A stretch of DNA of 43,410 nucleotides, taken from contig JANXVE010000165.1 of the NCBI GenBank assembly GCA_025351825.1, positions 1 through 43,410 on the forward strand. The letters run 5' to 3'. The translations under genes were made by a program, and so were the position numbers. Shown piece after piece: positions 1 to 7,386 of this stretch (its first letter is position 1; every line of letters starts with the position of its first letter). The notes beneath the pieces are model-generated. The model was not told the origin of the DNA. It saw nothing but the letters and a program-made list of their open reading frames with translations, and did not search any database. This DNA is from Chamaesiphon sp. 341R_metabat_111. Its GTDB lineage: Bacteria; Cyanobacteriota; Cyanobacteriia; Cyanobacteriales; Chamaesiphonaceae.

Positions 1-152
1 TGACAAGTGGGGCAGGACGTGTACCTCACTATAAAACGCCGTAGAGGGAAAGAAGGAGTACCTTGAAGGAAGGTCTTGATATCCTTAACGGGACTCAGAT
101 GCCTACAACATACCGCTTGCGGTTGGTGTAGGAGCGTCACAGGTTAGATATA
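1..152 (-). promoter_or_regulatory. Ribosomal protein L10-type leader (partial), upstream of off-window rplJ
   Basis: This minus-strand leader lies downstream of rplA and its terminator, exactly where rplJ-rplL is expected, and it runs off the left edge. Read on the minus strand it folds into a long arm: CCTACA (near 133) pairs with TGTAGG (near 106), enclosing ACCGC-AA-GCGGT. Further 3' are shorter complementary blocks (ACCTT/AAGGT). In bacteria the L10(L12)4 complex binds such leaders to repress rplJL. Position and folding support the call; I could not test a covariance model, so a plain 5' UTR remains possible. Confidence 0.5.
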
Positions 153-170
153 TTAAGTGCTGATTAAGAT

Positions 171-203
171 AAAAACCCGACTTTTCCAGAAAGTCGGGTT
201 TTT
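171..203 (-). terminator. Intrinsic terminator after rplA
   Basis: A perfect 14-bp stem (AAAAACCCGACTTT / AAAGTCGGGTTTTT) with a 5-nt loop lies about 50 nt past the rplA stop. It is symmetrical, with A-tract and T-tract in the stem, so it could work on both strands. It separates the secE-nusG-rplK-rplA unit from the L10 leader. The same AAACCCGACTT hairpin recurs at 10816-10850, so it is also a dispersed repeat. Confidence 0.75.
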
Positions 204-255
204 AGCTAGCACTAGTCTTATTGACTCAATCGCGAATGATAGATTAATCTACTAA

Positions 256-963
256 TTATTCTGTTTTAGCATCACGGAGAGTGTTTATATCGATTTCGAT
301 CGAAGGTCCCATTGTCGCAGAGACGTACATACTGCGCCAGAAGCGACCCTTTGCACCAGATGGGCGATTCCGCTCGATGCTCTCTTGCAACGCCTTCAGG
401 TTGACAAGGAGGTCTTCTGGAGCGAAGTTTGCCTTACCGAATAGGATATGGACGATCCCAGCTTTGTCGGCACGATACTCCAATTTACCAGCTTTGAACT
501 CAGTAATTGCCGCACCTAAGTCAACTGCTACAGTACCAGCTTTGGGCGAAGGCATCAAACCGCGTGGGCCGAGGACTCGACCGAGTTTAGCGATCTGGGG
601 CATCATATCAGGAGTCGCGATCAACAGATCGAAATCCATTTTACCAGCAGCGATTTCGGCGATTAGTTCTTCAGAGCCGTAGATATCGGCACCAGCAGCA
701 GCAGCTTCAGCTACTTTCTCACCACGGGCGATTACGGCAACGCGGATCGTTTGTCCGGTACCTTTTGGTAAAGCTACAGTCGTCCGTAATTGTTGGTCGG
801 TATACTTAGGATCGATACCTAGACGGACGTGAACTTCAGCAGATTCTGCAAACTTGGCAGTAGCTGTTTCATTGATCAGCTTCATTGCTTCGAGCGGATC
901 GTAAGCACGCTGCTCGACTTTCTTGGCTAATTCTTGATAACGACGGGAATACTTTTTGGTCAT
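256..963 (-). CDS. rplA: 50S ribosomal protein L1
   Basis: This 235-residue protein has the normal length and architecture of bacterial L1: a two-domain fold in which the central domain carries the [17 protein letters not shown] signature (about residues 128-144). L1 binds 23S rRNA in the L1 stalk, which moves deacylated tRNA out of the E site, and in many bacteria it represses its own operon. It is the last gene of the minus-strand unit secE-nusG-rplK-rplA, 67 nt after rplK, and a terminator follows. Start and stop fit the family; there is no sign of damage. Confidence 0.98.
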   Translation of the reverse strand: MTKKYSRRYQELAKKVEQRAYDPLEAMKLINETATAKFAESAEVHVRLGIDPKYTDQQLRTTVALPKGTGQTIRVAVIARGEKVAEAAAAGADIYGSEELIAEIAAGKMDFDLLIATPDMMPQIAKLGRVLGPRGLMPSPKAGTVAVDLGAAITEFKAGKLEYRADKAGIVHILFGKANFAPEDLLVNLKALQESIERNRPSGAKGRFWRSMYVSATMGPSIEIDINTLRDAKTE

Positions 964-1030
964 GAGTTTTGGCGGGGTAATTGGCGAGGTTCAACCTCTC
1001 CCCCAGATATTGGTAATAGTGGATAAAAAA

Positions 1031-1456
1031 CTAGTCAACGATCGCAACACCCATATTGCGGGCGGTACCAGCAACAATTTTCATCGCTGCGTCAATGTCA
1101 TTAGCATTGAGATCGGGCAATTTGATTTGGGCGATTTCTTGCAGTTGCGCCGTGGTAATTTGACCGACTTTTTTCTTGTTTGGCTCGTTGGAACCAGCTT
1201 CGATTTTTGCGTACTTCTTGATCAGAATTGACGCAGGCGGTGTTTTGAGAACGAAGGTGAAACTGCGATCTTCAAAGATCGAAATTTCAACTGGAATTAC
1301 CGTACCAGTTTGCTCGGCGGTTTTGGCATTATATTCTTTGCAGAATGCCATGATGTTTACACCATGTTGACCCAGTGCTGGGCCGACTGGAGGTGCGGGG
1401 TTAGCTTTACCAGCATTGAGTGCTAGCTTAACAATTGCGACTACTTTCTTTGCCAT
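1031..1456 (-). CDS. rplK: 50S ribosomal protein L11
   Basis: This 141-residue protein is a full-length L11. The N-terminal domain has the proline-rich [16 protein letters not shown] segment (about residues 20-36), the site of thiostrepton action, and the C-terminal domain (about 70-141) binds the 23S GTPase-associated region. L11 forms the base of the stalk that recruits translation factors. The gene starts 12 nt after nusG stops, so the two are translated from one message, and rplA follows. The order nusG-rplK-rplA is the ancestral bacterial arrangement. Confidence 0.98.
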   Translation of the reverse strand: MAKKVVAIVKLALNAGKANPAPPVGPALGQHGVNIMAFCKEYNAKTAEQTGTVIPVEISIFEDRSFTFVLKTPPASILIKKYAKIEAGSNEPNKKKVGQITTAQLQEIAQIKLPDLNANDIDAAMKIVAGTARNMGVAIVD

Positions 1457-1468
1457 TTGATGTATTTA

Positions 1469-2101
1469 TTAGCCCTGTCTTTGGACTTGATTAAATTCGA
1501 GTTCTACGGGGGTGTCTCTACCAAAAATAGAGAGCAAGGCTTTCAGTTTACTCCGTTCTGGACTCACTTCAACGACCTCACCTGCAAAGTCCTTAAATGG
1601 ACCAGATATCACCATAATCTTATCGCCTTCGGTCAGATCTGTCTTCACTACTGGCTCTTGTTCGAGAACTTGCTTGAAGATCCGATCCGCTTCACCGCGA
1701 GAAAGGGGCAATGGTTTGACGTGTCCACGTCCGCGTCCGTAGCCGCGTTTCTGCTCTGAGCCAACGAAGTTGATCACGTTAGGGGTGTTTTTGACTACCT
1801 GCCACGCATCATCATCCATTGACATACTCACCAGCACATAGCCAGGGAAAACTTTTTCCTCAGCAGGTGTCTTGGATCCATCTTTCTTGAGTCTGATGGT
1901 GGGAGTTTGGGGAATCTCGATCTGGTAGATCCGTTCGCCCATCCCGAAGGAGTGAATCCGTTGTGACAGATCGATTTTGACTCGATTTTCACAGCCAGAT
2001 GCGACTTGAACTGCGTACCAGCGGGCGGGTTCTTTGACCTTACTCCCACGAGTTTGCTCATCAAGATCGTCATCGATATCTTCATCTCTGATAAAACTCA
2101 T
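1469..2101 (-). CDS. nusG: Transcription termination/antitermination factor NusG
   Basis: A 210-residue NusG. The NGN domain (about residues 27-140) begins ARWYAVQVASGCE, followed by a linker rich in Gly and Arg (YGRGRGHVKP), and the C-terminal KOW domain has GDKIMVISGPFKDFAG. NusG binds the RNA polymerase clamp and influences pausing, Rho action and coupling to the ribosome. An acidic N-terminal extension of about 25 residues precedes the NGN domain, as is common in cyanobacteria. Its ATG overlaps the secE stop by 4 nt (ATGA), implying coupled translation. Confidence 0.97.
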   Translation of the reverse strand: MSFIRDEDIDDDLDEQTRGSKVKEPARWYAVQVASGCENRVKIDLSQRIHSFGMGERIYQIEIPQTPTIRLKKDGSKTPAEEKVFPGYVLVSMSMDDDAWQVVKNTPNVINFVGSEQKRGYGRGRGHVKPLPLSRGEADRIFKQVLEQEPVVKTDLTEGDKIMVISGPFKDFAGEVVEVSPERSKLKALLSIFGRDTPVELEFNQVQRQG

Positions 2102-2337
2102 ACAAACACCTTGCTAGCAGCCCAACTAAACAGGTTATTCACCAAATAAATGGTGGTAGCAGATAACGTCACCATCGCGATCACCGCGAGGGATTCACTA
2201 ATCAGTTGTTGACGACTCGGCCAAATTACTTTAGCGAGTTCGTCTTTGCTGTCTTGGATGAGTTGAACCGGATTGAGTCCAGATGTCGATTCGACGGCCC
2301 CTAGATCGTTTTTAGCTGGTTCGGGTTTTTTGACCAT
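2098..2337 (-). CDS. secE: Preprotein translocase subunit SecE
   Basis: A 79-residue protein with one C-terminal transmembrane segment (about residues 50-72) preceded by the amphipathic stretch ELAKVIWPSRQQL, the SecE signature. SecE clamps SecY in the plasma and thylakoid membrane translocon. The short single-span form is usual in cyanobacteria and chloroplasts. AGAGGAG lies 9-10 nt upstream of the ATG as ribosome binding site. It heads the transcription unit with nusG, rplK and rplA; no tRNA-Trp gene was seen upstream. Confidence 0.95.
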   Translation of the reverse strand: MVKKPEPAKNDLGAVESTSGLNPVQLIQDSKDELAKVIWPSRQQLISESLAVIAMVTLSATTIYLVNNLFSWAASKVFV

Positions 2338-2840
2338 AATCTCTGGCTCCTCTTAGTTGACAAAAGGATATGAGGTTGACAGATTACTAGTCTACCTGAA
2401 ATTTTTGTCCCGCGCGCAAGTAAATTCCGCCACCAAATTACGCTGTCAGTATTCGCGATCCGTTTGGTCAAATGAACCATATTCAGGCATGGATCGAGCA
2501 GATCCGGACAGTTTACAAATTAGATCTAGAAATTAATTGGATGTGTCGATCGGCAATTCTTATTACACCATCAGGGTTGTAGCATTTGTATGTACGTGAA
2601 TCCACTTATGTACCGAAAAAACACTTAGCCAGATTTCCGTAGATTAACGCTGTTTGAGATTGGGGTGGGTAGATAAGAATGTAGCAGTGGAGAAAACAAA
2701 TCCAGGAATTCACACCGAAGTTCATTTCTTTCACAACTCACTCTGCTTTCGACTTCCGTACCCTCCTGATGTGATTATGCCCACTCAAATGGCAAATTGC
2801 ATCAATCCCACAGCATCTATCTCTAAATAAGGTTGTTTAC
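2338..2840. other. Divergent intergenic region between secE and sigF
   Basis: About 500 bp separating the divergently transcribed secE and sigF must hold both promoters. AT-rich stretches occur on both sides, but no box matches a consensus well enough to mark. The only ORF of note (2472-2582, 36 residues) has no ribosome binding site and no recognisable product. I see no tRNA and no strong hairpin. Confidence 0.4.
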
Positions 2841-3623
2841 ATGATGGCTACTCAGGTTTCTGCTCATTCCGAATCGATGTCCTTACTGACTGCCTACTAT
2901 CAACAGCCTACTGTCAGAGTCCGCAACCAATTAGTATTGTTAAATGCTGGTCTAGTCAGACAAATCGCTCATCGGATCGGTCGTCAATGTGCAGAACCCT
3001 ATCAAGATTTAGAGCAGATTGGTTACTTAGGTTTGATTCGCGCGATCGAACGCTTCAATCCCCACCAAGGCTGTGCTTTTAGTTCTTTTGCCGTTCCATA
3101 CATCCGAGGTGAAGTCCTGCACTTCCTGCGCGATAAGAGCAGCGTTTTGAAGATTCCTCGCCGCTGGCAAGAACTCCAAAAAGAGGGTGAAAAAGTCCGC
3201 CAACAATTGGCAGGCAAATTGGGCCGAAAAGTGACCGATGAAGAAATTGCTGATGTATTGAATGTCTCTGTAAACGAATGGCGCGAAACTCAAGCCGCAG
3301 AACACAATCGTCAAGCCCTCAGCCTCGATGCTACTGTCGGTCAAATGTTAGATTGTCCCGTAACTCTGGGTGATAGCTTACCCGATACTCGCGAACAACA
3401 GCGTCAATATGTCGAGGAAGAACGCCAGCAGTTAGAAGGAGCGATTTCTGAACTCGAAACCAAAACAAAACAAGCGATCGAATTTGTCTACATCAAAGGA
3501 CTTCCCCGCAAGGAAGCTGCCAAAAGAATTGGGGTCAGTCCGATGACTGTAACTCGCCACCTTCAACGCGGTGTCAAGCAATTGTCCACACTTTTACATC
3601 CAGAAGAAGCTTTATTGTCTTAG
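2841..3623 (+). CDS. sigF: RNA polymerase sigma factor SigF (group 3, SigB/SigF/SigG type)
   Basis: This 260-residue alternative sigma factor has region 2 (about 35-105) with DLEQIGYLGLIRAIERFNP and FSSFAVPYIRGEVLHFLRD, region 3 (about 110-165, PRRWQELQ onward), and region 4 with a helix-turn-helix (about 215-250, KEAAKRIGVSPMTVTRHLQRG). Length and sequence match the cyanobacterial SigF group, whose Synechocystis member controls type IV pilin genes and phototactic motility; that role is known from the family, not seen here. The start could be Met1 or Met2. A strong terminator follows. No anti-sigma gene is adjacent, as is usual for cyanobacterial SigF. Confidence 0.88.
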   Translation: MMATQVSAHSESMSLLTAYYQQPTVRVRNQLVLLNAGLVRQIAHRIGRQCAEPYQDLEQIGYLGLIRAIERFNPHQGCAFSSFAVPYIRGEVLHFLRDKSSVLKIPRRWQELQKEGEKVRQQLAGKLGRKVTDEEIADVLNVSVNEWRETQAAEHNRQALSLDATVGQMLDCPVTLGDSLPDTREQQRQYVEEERQQLEGAISELETKTKQAIEFVYIKGLPRKEAAKRIGVSPMTVTRHLQRGVKQLSTLLHPEEALLS

Positions 3624-3685
3624 CTTATTGGTTCGCCACTCACCCATCAAAATTGGCACAAATTTTCAGGAACCCTAAATTTAGA

Positions 3686-3710
3686 AGTGAGGATCGATCC
3701 TCACTTTTTT
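3686..3710 (+). terminator. Intrinsic terminator after sigF
   Basis: AGTGAGGATC/GATCCTCACT forms a perfect 10-bp self-complementary stem followed at once by TTTTT. It is 62 nt past the sigF stop and faces the convergent gene ending at 3738. Confidence 0.85.
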
Positions 3711-3737
3711 ATTGCTATTCAAATAATAACTATTCTA

Positions 3738-4097
3738 TCAATCATTTCCTTTTGGTAAAATCGAGAATCGATAAATCAGATATAAAATCACTCCGAAAGT
3801 AGAAAGAGTAATTAAAGAAGTAATTAGTTGAAAAACGCTTTTAACGATCGTCATGCTAAACAATGCACAAGCAACGATCGCCAGCAACTTACCACTGGCT
3901 GGAATCTCATTAAACCAAGTGAGAAACTTTTGATAGGTATTTTGAAGTGACTCGATGTTTATGTTTGGAAGGCTGGGAAAATTTACATTAATTTCCTTGA
4001 GCGGCTGGGGATTGGATGCGACAGTTTTCGCTCGATCGAACCCAACTTTCATATCTTGGAAGCGGCGTTGCCAGTCGGATGGTTGTTGTTCGGTCAT
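3738..4097 (-). CDS. Small membrane protein of unknown function
   Basis: I do not recognise this 119-residue protein. About 70 soluble N-terminal residues, charged at first and then rich in Asn/Pro/Leu (about 28-55), precede two adjacent hydrophobic segments (about 69-88 and 90-112) ending in a short basic and polar tail. The pattern suggests a cytoplasmic N-terminal domain anchored by a C-terminal hairpin. The next gene upstream on the same strand (4215-4580) is also a small membrane protein, but a repeat-rich spacer of 117 nt separates them. The reading frame is clean and looks real. Confidence 0.6.
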   Translation of the reverse strand: MTEQQPSDWQRRFQDMKVGFDRAKTVASNPQPLKEINVNFPSLPNINIESLQNTYQKFLTWFNEIPASGKLLAIVACALFSMTIVKSVFQLITSLITLSTFGVILYLIYRFSILPKGND

Positions 4098-4130
4098 AAG
4101 TCTTGGTAGATAATAGAGGTAGGGGTTGGA

Positions 4131-4209
4131 CTTTAGGCTTTGGGCTTTAGGATTGGGATATTAGATCGACCGATCCCTAAAGCCTAATCTCTAAAGCCTA
4201 AAGCCCAAT
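4131..4209. repeat. CTAAAGCCTAA-type repeat cluster, imperfect inverted repeat
   Basis: Copies of CTAAAGCC/GGCTTTAG occur in both orientations around a centre near 4166, giving an imperfect inverted repeat. The same unit (CCTAAAGCCTAATCCCTAAAGCC) recurs at 11430-11459 and 38376-38421. It lies between two minus-strand genes. Confidence 0.6.
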
Positions 4210-4214
4210 GAAGC

Positions 4215-4580
4215 TTAATCTTGAACTACTTCAACTGCGATGACATCGATCGTGTCAGGGGGAGTATCGCGGACAAATTGACCTCGATCGACTTTGAGCA
4301 CTTCACCACAGTTGGTACATTGAATCTCGCTGCCATTTACACCTTGAATCGGATTGCTACAGACGGGACATTCCGCTTCGACGATACTGCGGCGAAGCCA
4401 CCAGAAAAAGCCCAAAAATCCAATAATGGGGGTGATAATTGCCAAGCCAACCACAACGAGGGCTGATTTGACCACCCAGCCCAGTCCGAGACTACCTAAC
4501 AACAGGCATACTGCCAGAATTGTCAGCCAGGATTGAAACCGAGGCAAATTGACCTGAAATAAATTAGGGTTGTTGTTCAC
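4215..4580 (-). CDS. Membrane protein with C-terminal zinc ribbon
   Basis: This 121-residue protein has two hydrophobic segments (about 15-35 and 37-62) followed by a soluble tail with a four-cysteine zinc ribbon, CPVC (about 71-74) and CTNC (about 88-91). The remainder is acidic. It is probably a membrane-anchored small zinc protein; the partner or substrate is unknown. Similar two-helix plus zinc-ribbon proteins occur across cyanobacteria without assigned function. The ATG is followed by an Asn-rich start (MNNNPN), and no better start is seen. Confidence 0.65.
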   Translation of the reverse strand: MNNNPNLFQVNLPRFQSWLTILAVCLLLGSLGLGWVVKSALVVVGLAIITPIIGFLGFFWWLRRSIVEAECPVCSNPIQGVNGSEIQCTNCGEVLKVDRGQFVRDTPPDTIDVIAVEVVQD

Positions 4581-4828
4581 TCAAGTTTAGCTCCATTGAA
4601 CTGGAAGCTTAGTCTTTGTCTAATTGAGGATCGTTCTCTATCCTTTAGTTTACCCTGAATATCTGGTTACGGCGACTACTTGCGATCCTGAAGAAACTCT
4701 GTAGAAATTGCCAGTTCGACGCTTTGTCATTGGCGGATCCCTACATTCAGTTGTTAGATTGGAGAGAGTTATAAAAAAACTTATAGATTCTTATTAAATT
4801 GCAACGAGTTCTATCTACCGACATTTTT

Positions 4829-6268
4829 ATGACTTCGATTCAAGATCGCAACAATGTTGTTACGGCTACTTTACCTAGACCTAATGTAGAACCACTACCG
4901 ATCGATCTCCCCGATAGTGCGGCGCAGATTTGGCTCTACTCAGGGATATTTTGGATGTCGATTACGATGCTAATCGGTGTCGTCGAAGCAATTAAGCTCT
5001 TCTATCCTGAATTCTTACAAGGTGTGCCAGCATTAGCTTACGGTCGGCTCCGCCCTGTGCATATCAATATCGGGCTGTTTGGGTTCATGAGCATGGGCTA
5101 TTTGGGTGCAACATTTTATATGGTGCCGCGTTTGACTCAGACACCGCTATTTTCCGAACGGTTGGGTTCGCTGACTGCCTGGTTCTGGAATTTCAACTTG
5201 CTCGGCGGCTGTATGGGCATCATGATGGGCTTTAGCAAGGGTAAGGAGTATACGGAGATTCCGTTTCCGTTTGATATGACGATCGGCTTGCTGGTAATTG
5301 CGATCGCTGGAAATCTATTCTCAACAATTACCTTACGTCAGGAGCGGCGGGTGTATGTATCGCTCTGGTACATCTTGCTGGCGATCATTCCGTTCCCGAT
5401 TTACTACACTTTGGGCAATGCGTCCAAATTCAGTGGGATTGAAGATGCGATTATCAATTGGTTCTATAGTCACAATCTGTTCGGAATTTGGCTGACCACA
5501 CTCGGTCTGGCTACCCTCTATTACATGGTGCCCAAACAGGTCAATAAGCCCCTGTATAGCCATATTGTCTCATTTGTGGGCTTCTGGACATTGGCGGCGT
5601 TTTATCCCTGGAATGGCGGACATCACGTGATCTGGGGGCCTGTACCGATGTGGGTGATGACTGCTTCGGTGACGGCTTCGATCGCAATGTTTATTCCCAC
5701 CTGTGCGACGATGATCAATTTCGGTGGTACCGCTTGGGGTACGTGGGAAATTATGAAGCGGGATATTGGCTATCGATTTAGTCTACTCGCTTATGTTTGC
5801 TACGTTGGCGCATCTCTGTGGGGAACGGTTCTGGCCGTAATGTCGCTCAATGCCATGCTCCATTTTACCAATATGACGATCGCCCATGTCCACCTGGGAT
5901 TTTTGGGATTTGGCGTACCTGGCTTGATTGCATTTACCTACTTTTATCTCGAACGTTCGCTCAAGTTAAAGTACTCACAAAATCTAGCCGAATGGCACTT
6001 CTGGCTGACGATGCTGGGAATTATTGGCTATGTGGTATCGATGGGCATTAGCGGTTGGATGGAAGGCACTGCGTGGGAAGCAGGTGGGTCGCCTCAGAGT
6101 ACGATGCTCGATCGATACCCCTACCATGTTGCCCGTGCTGTCAGTGGCCTGATCGTCATGGCAGGGCAGTTTCTATTCGTCTGGAATGTCTATAAAACAG
6201 TGAACTATCCAATTAACTTACCAGCAACTTCCCCCGATGCTCTCGAACAATCAAGTGTTACATCATGA
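4829..6268 (+). CDS. ccoN: cbb3-type cytochrome c oxidase subunit I
   Basis: A heme-copper oxidase catalytic subunit of 479 residues and about 12 membrane segments. Numbered from the ATG at 4829, ligands expected of the C-family are present: His78 (RPVHIN) for low-spin heme b, His215 (YSHNLFG) and His265-His266 (WNGGHH) for CuB, and His353/His355 (IAHVHLG) for hemes b3 and b. The C-family cross-linked tyrosine is Tyr259, six residues before His265, so O2 reduction rather than NO reduction is expected. A TTG 30 nt upstream is in frame, but the ATG gives a more natural N-terminus. ccoO overlaps the stop codon by ATGA. Cyanobacteria normally use aa3-type Cox, so this is unusual. Confidence 0.9.
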   Translation: MTSIQDRNNVVTATLPRPNVEPLPIDLPDSAAQIWLYSGIFWMSITMLIGVVEAIKLFYPEFLQGVPALAYGRLRPVHINIGLFGFMSMGYLGATFYMVPRLTQTPLFSERLGSLTAWFWNFNLLGGCMGIMMGFSKGKEYTEIPFPFDMTIGLLVIAIAGNLFSTITLRQERRVYVSLWYILLAIIPFPIYYTLGNASKFSGIEDAIINWFYSHNLFGIWLTTLGLATLYYMVPKQVNKPLYSHIVSFVGFWTLAAFYPWNGGHHVIWGPVPMWVMTASVTASIAMFIPTCATMINFGGTAWGTWEIMKRDIGYRFSLLAYVCYVGASLWGTVLAVMSLNAMLHFTNMTIAHVHLGFLGFGVPGLIAFTYFYLERSLKLKYSQNLAEWHFWLTMLGIIGYVVSMGISGWMEGTAWEAGGSPQSTMLDRYPYHVARAVSGLIVMAGQFLFVWNVYKTVNYPINLPATSPDALEQSSVTS

Positions 6269-6810
6269 GATATATTAGTGTTTTTCCGATCGTTGTCATT
6301 CTCTCGATTCTATTTGGATCGGCCTTCACTGGGCTGGTAATTGCCCCTGGAGTTGCTTCCGATGTCGTGCGCTCTCCTAGTGTCGGTTTGGTTGCGTACT
6401 CGCCCACAGAAGCCAAAGGGCGCAAAATCTACGCCCGCGAGGGCTGTGTTTATTGCCACTCTCAGCAAGTCCGCAATGTCAAAGCTGATGAGAATTTAGT
6501 AGCTGCATTTGGAGTCTCCAAGGCGGGTGACTACTTCTACGATTTACCTCACTTCCTGGGGACTTCGCGCCAGGGGCCGGATCTGTCCAATGAAGGGCGA
6601 GTCTGGCGACGCGATATCGGTCAACCTGCGCGAGATTATCTGATCGGGCACTTTATCAATCCCCGTCAGTACAACCCCAATTCGATCATGCCTGCCTTTG
6701 ACTATTTATCGACTCAAGAACTATCCGATCTGACCGATTATATTCAGTCATTGGGCGCGTGGAAAGATAACGTTAAAGAACCGCTCAAAGTAGCGACGGC
6801 GGGATTATGA
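6265..6810 (+). CDS. ccoO: cbb3-type oxidase monoheme cytochrome c subunit
   Basis: A 181-residue membrane-anchored c-type cytochrome. One N-terminal helix (about residues 5-28) is followed by a heme c motif CVYCHSQ at about residues 60-66 and the candidate axial methionine in SIMPAF (about 147). The CHSQQVR sequence after the heme site is characteristic of CcoO. It passes electrons from soluble donors to the binuclear centre in CcoN. It is at the short end for the family, mainly because inter-motif loops are trimmed. Its ATG overlaps the ccoN stop and its own stop overlaps the next start, so all three genes are translationally coupled. Confidence 0.9.
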   Translation: MRYISVFPIVVILSILFGSAFTGLVIAPGVASDVVRSPSVGLVAYSPTEAKGRKIYAREGCVYCHSQQVRNVKADENLVAAFGVSKAGDYFYDLPHFLGTSRQGPDLSNEGRVWRRDIGQPARDYLIGHFINPRQYNPNSIMPAFDYLSTQELSDLTDYIQSLGAWKDNVKEPLKVATAGL

Positions 6811-7037
6811 ATCAATTAATCAGTCTATATTTGGGTGTGACAGCAGCTCCAGAAAAGCACGCTCAGATGGGCAGTTGGTTTGGAGTCGGTGACGGCGTAG
6901 TAATTATGTGGTCGCTGGTGTGGGTGCTACTACCGATCGGTGTTTTGGCATTGGTATCATTAGCCTGGGCAACTAAAAACGGTCAGTTCAAAGATGCTCA
7001 AGAAATCGCCGAACGTCAGTTGAGAATTGAAGACTGA
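6807..7037 (+). CDS. CcoS-like small membrane protein of the cbb3 operon
   Basis: A 76-residue protein with one hydrophobic segment (about 29-54) followed by WATKNGQFKDAQ, close to the 'GQFDD' motif just after the membrane helix in CcoS, the small cbb3 assembly factor. A 28-residue N-terminal stretch before the helix (LYLGVTAAPEKHAQMGSWFGVG) is longer than in typical CcoS, so it could be a fused or divergent subunit (CcoQ-like). It starts inside the ccoO stop (ATGA). No ccoP follows. The family assignment rests on the short motif and operon position. Confidence 0.6.
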   Translation: MNQLISLYLGVTAAPEKHAQMGSWFGVGDGVVIMWSLVWVLLPIGVLALVSLAWATKNGQFKDAQEIAERQLRIED

Positions 7038-7059
7038 ATGTTTGAGTTGATGCGTGGAT

Positions 7060-7275
7060 ATTTACCCCACCCTAGCCCTCCCCTTGTAAAGGGGAGGGGA
7101 CAAGAGTCCCAGTTTTTAAAGGGAAATTCTTTCCGTATATGTAAGTTGAATATAGTCAACAATAACCTAGCTCCTCCCCTTAGAAAGGGGAGGTTGGGTG
7201 GGGTATGGATCTACGCATCATCTCAAAGACACTTGTGTATACACGGCAGCCCTTATAAAGGGGAGGGAGCCGGAT
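7060..7275. repeat. Cluster of CCTCCCCTT/AAGGGGAGG hairpin repeats
   Basis: Three hairpin-like units built on CCCTCCCCTT-n-AAGGGGAGGG occur at 7076-7098, about 7173-7193 and about 7252-7268. They fill most of the 349-bp gap between the cbb3 operon and the USP gene. An open frame through them is repeat-encoded, rich in Pro and Lys-Gly, and not a believable gene. A separate small palindrome (GTAGGGTGGGCAATGCCCACC) follows at 7290-7310. No clear terminator for the cbb3 operon is distinguishable from the repeats. Confidence 0.75.
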
Positions 7276-7386
7276 AAGAAATATTATGTAGGGTGGGCAA
7301 TGCCCACCAGCTAAGGTTTACGCACTCCATCTCTAGCAAATCTTGGCAATCAGCTACTTACCCGAACATTACCTAAAAGTTATCCA

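Noticed and set aside
2472-2582. 36-residue ORF between secE and sigF
   Set aside because: No ribosome binding site, no recognisable family, and it lies in a divergent promoter region.
4581-4828. FNR-type operator before ccoN
   Set aside because: No TTGAT-n4-ATCAA-like palindrome was found; only AT-rich sequence is present.
7038-7277. 79-residue ORF after the cbb3 operon
   Set aside because: It is translated from CCTCCCC hairpin repeats; its composition is that of the repeats and not of a protein.
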